Of a DNA stretch of 6,077 bases, positions 3,903 to 6,077 are shown in pieces (within the stretch, counting starts at the first letter, position 1; each line of letters opens with the position of its first letter). Origin of the DNA: an uncultured bacterium (GTDB taxonomy: Bacteria > Patescibacteriota > Dojkabacteria > B142 > OLB20); assembly GCA_937889205.1 (NCBI GenBank), contig CALARN010000043.1, positions 1-6,077 on the forward strand, written 5' to 3'. The notes below the pieces were generated by a model. That model did not search any database. It had not been told where the DNA came from and saw only the letters and a list, made by a program, of their open reading frames with translations. The position numbers and the translations under genes are program-made.

Positions 3903-6077
3903 TTAAGCCTTATGTTTAGTAGAATTAATCAAACCGCATTTTTTATATTTTAAACCTGAGCCACAAGGGCAGGGTTCGTTTCGGCCCACTTCAAGCTTAG
4001 TTGTTTTTGTTTTACTGCTAACAGAGCCTGTAGTGCTTCCGCCAGATAACGAAATATTTCTTGTTCGCTCAAGTAGAGAACCCGCCTTAGTAACTTTAAC
4101 AACATCCATTTCTCTTGAACCAGTATTTACATCTTTAATTTCATCAGTGTTTGTAGTAACCGTTGCTTGAGGTAATTGTCTAGCAACTCTTCGAATTTTC
4201 AACAATCTTCTCGCTACTTGTGAATTAATTTTTGCGATAAAGGCTTCAAACATACCAAATGCTTCGTTTTTGTACTCAACTAAAGGATCTCTTTGTGCAT
4301 AGCCTCTTAACCCAATACCTTCTCTTAAGTCTGTCATTACATCAAGATGTTCAGTCCATAGTTCATCCATTATCTGTAATGAAGTAATTTTATAAAGCTC
4401 ACTAAGACTATTACCAAACTCTTCCAGTTTTAAATCAGCAATTTTCTCTATTAACTCAATGAACAACGTTTCTAGCTCACTTAAAGAAGCTTTACCTACA
4501 AAAGTATTGAAGTCTTCAGTTTTATTAAGCTTCTTATATTCAGTAATAATTACTGTATCATCAGCAAAATCTTTGAATTCATTGATTAGGTTTTTGCGTG
4601 ATACTTCATCTAATTCAATCTCAATATAATACTTAGAAACAATATCTAATACAGTATCTACTAAGATTTTCTTTATCATCTCAACTGTTTCAGCAGAATT
4701 GTCTGTATTTTCAGTTAACTTAACAACACTAAGCCTTTTTGCATAGAAAATTTCTCTTTGCTGATTAATTACATCATCGTAGTCAACAACTCTTTTACGT
4801 ATATCAAAATGATGACCCTCCATTTTCTTTTGAGCACTTTCAATAGCCTTTGAAATCATTCCGGATTGAATCGGCATATCATCAGGTATTTTTGTCATCT
4901 CCATTACTTTTTGCACCATATCTCCACCTTGAATACGCATGATCTCATCATCTAAAGCTACATAGAATTGAGAGACTCCTGGGTCACCTTGTCTACCAGC
5001 TCTACCTCTTAATTGATTATCAATTCTTCTTGCTTCATGTCTTTGAGTACCAATAATATATAAGCCACCTAAGGCTTTAACTTCTTCAGCCAAAGGAATG
5101 TCAGTACCTCTACCAGCCATATTAGTAGCTACAGTGATAGCACCCAACTGTCCAGCTTTTGCTACTATTGCAGCTTCTCTTTCATGAAATTTTGCATTTA
5201 AAACATCATGAATAATACCCTTCTTGTCTAGAATATTTGAAATAAACTCAGAGTCTTCGATAGTGGCTGTACCTATTAGAATAGGTTGCTTAGTCTTATT
5301 AATTTCTATAATATCTTCAACTACAGCATTAAATTTTGCTTGTTTATGTTTATAAACTTTGTCGGTTTTATCATCTCTAATTAATGGTTTATTGGTTGGA
5401 ATTTGATAAGATTCAAGACCATATATTTTTGCAAATTCTTCAGCCTCTGTCATAATTGTACCAGAGCCACCTGAAAGGACTTTATAGATTCTGAAATAGT
5501 TTTGAAAAGTAATGGTTGCTAAAGTCTTGGATTCTTGTTTGATACTTACTCCTTCTTTAGCTTCAATTGCTTGATGTAGCCCTTCTGAGTATCTTCTACC
5601 GGGTAGAATACGGCCCGTAAATTCATCCACAATCAACACTTCACCATTTTTAACAATATATTCTTCATTATTTTTATAAAGCGTTTCAGCCTTAAGGGCG
5701 TTATCTAAGTGATGGGCAAGACTGTAGTCTTCCCAAATATTTTTTACATTCAATAATTGTTCAACATATGTGATACCATCTTCGGTTAATGTGGCACTAT
5801 GTGATTTTTCATCAACTGTATAGTGCGAAGCTGGGTTAAGCTTTGGAATAATTGTGGCAAATTTCGCATATAATTCATTCGACTCTTCTGCAGGTGCAGA
5901 GATTATTAAAGGAGTTCTAGCTTCATCAATTAAAATTGAATCTGCTTCATCGACAATACAGTAATACAGCTCTTTTTGTACCCTATCATTTAGTCGATAA
6001 GACATGTTATCTCTTAAATAATCGAAGCCAAACTCATTATTAGTTGCATATAACACATCTTGAGCATATGCTTCTTG
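3903..6077 (-). CDS. secA: Preprotein translocase ATPase SecA, N-terminal part missing
   Basis: SecA drives ATP-dependent export of unfolded preproteins through SecYEG at the cytoplasmic membrane. The frame runs to the window edge; 724 residues are visible and about 165 are missing, judged against E. coli SecA, including the Walker A site. The GTG at 6054-6056 is internal. In visible numbering: TNNEFGFDYLRDNM (12-25), Walker B VDEAD (42-46) with ILIDEARTPLIIS, the preprotein cross-linking domain, VDEFTGRILPGRRYSEGLHQA, then GGSGTIMTEAEEF (about 203-215) where GMTGTA is usual, motif V NMAGRGTDI (319-327), motif VI QLRGRAGRQGD (from 355), the scaffold/HSD region with LWTEHLDVM and GLRGYAQRDP (W574), a polar linker, and a C-terminal SEC-C motif (C703, C705, C714). 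Gly715 replaces the usual fourth Cys/His ligand. It is convergent with the DsbA-like gene and ends at TAA beside a shared terminator. Confidence 0.98.
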   Translation of the reverse strand, partial: QEAYAQDVLYATNNEFGFDYLRDNMSYRLNDRVQKELYYCIVDEADSILIDEARTPLIISAPAEESNELYAKFATIIPKLNPASHYTVDEKSHSATLTEDGITYVEQLLNVKNIWEDYSLAHHLDNALKAETLYKNNEEYIVKNGEVLIVDEFTGRILPGRRYSEGLHQAIEAKEGVSIKQESKTLATITFQNYFRIYKVLSGGSGTIMTEAEEFAKIYGLESYQIPTNKPLIRDDKTDKVYKHKQAKFNAVVEDIIEINKTKQPILIGTATIEDSEFISNILDKKGIIHDVLNAKFHEREAAIVAKAGQLGAITVATNMAGRGTDIPLAEEVKALGGLYIIGTQRHEARRIDNQLRGRAGRQGDPGVSQFYVALDDEIMRIQGGDMVQKVMEMTKIPDDMPIQSGMISKAIESAQKKMEGHHFDIRKRVVDYDDVINQQREIFYAKRLSVVKLTENTDNSAETVEMIKKILVDTVLDIVSKYYIEIELDEVSRKNLINEFKDFADDTVIITEYKKLNKTEDFNTFVGKASLSELETLFIELIEKIADLKLEEFGNSLSELYKITSLQIMDELWTEHLDVMTDLREGIGLRGYAQRDPLVEYKNEAFGMFEAFIAKINSQVARRLLKIRRVARQLPQATVTTNTDEIKDVNTGSREMDVVKVTKAGSLLERTRNISLSGGSTTGSVSSKTKTTKLEVGRNEPCPCGSGLKYKKCGLINSTKHKA

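Noticed and set aside
1..6077. Alternative genetic code with UGA as Gly or Trp
   Set aside because: TGA ends trpS and the HAD gene at sensible family lengths, and conserved Gly and Trp positions use GGN and TGG where checked.

Overview
The window is AT-rich bacterial DNA carrying seven protein genes, two of them cut by the window edges. No RNA genes, mobile elements or CRISPR arrays were seen, and no gene-free stretch reaches 300 bases. Genes are close-packed and most (cobW-like, rpmB, HAD, trpS, secA) lie on the minus strand. Standard stop usage holds: trpS and the HAD gene end in TGA and no long frame is broken by in-frame TGA, which argues against a UGA-recoded lineage. The host cannot be named with certainty. 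A reduced, AT-rich lineage such as the Patescibacteria/CPR fits the long-form L28, the short membrane-anchored DsbA-like protein, the SecA C-terminus and the absence of Shine-Dalgarno motifs, but this is an impression from protein flavour, not a proof.

Layout. 1-362 (+): the C-terminal end of an M3-family oligoendopeptidase (PepF type). 354-1289 (-): a CobW/COG0523-type metal-binding GTPase whose 3' end overlaps the peptidase gene tail to tail by 9 bases. 1324-1350: an intrinsic terminator for the rpmB transcript, with a candidate cobW promoter just beyond it. 1377-1628 (-): ribosomal protein L28 with a near-consensus promoter at 1654-1682. 1679-2140 (-): a small HAD-superfamily protein, joined by a 4-base ATGA overlap to trpS at 2137-3153 (-). 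3154-3237: a short divergent control region with overlapping promoters for trpS and, on the other strand, a membrane-anchored DsbA-like thioredoxin-fold protein (3238-3846, +). 3863-3891: a strong bidirectional terminator separating the DsbA-like gene from convergent secA (3903-6077, -), which lacks only its N-terminal part, outside the window.

Functionally this is mainly housekeeping: translation (TrpRS, L28), protein export and folding outside the membrane (SecA, DsbA-like), peptide turnover (PepF-like) and metal handling (COG0523 GTPase). No new multi-gene system is evident. The points worth a second look are small-scale: an altered MTGTA motif in SecA and loss of the fourth zinc ligand in its tail, a HAD protein without the second motif-I aspartate coupled to trpS, a COG0523 GTPase next to a Cys-poor L28, a perfect palindrome centred on the trpS start codon, and the lack of ribosome-binding motifs at all five visible starts.
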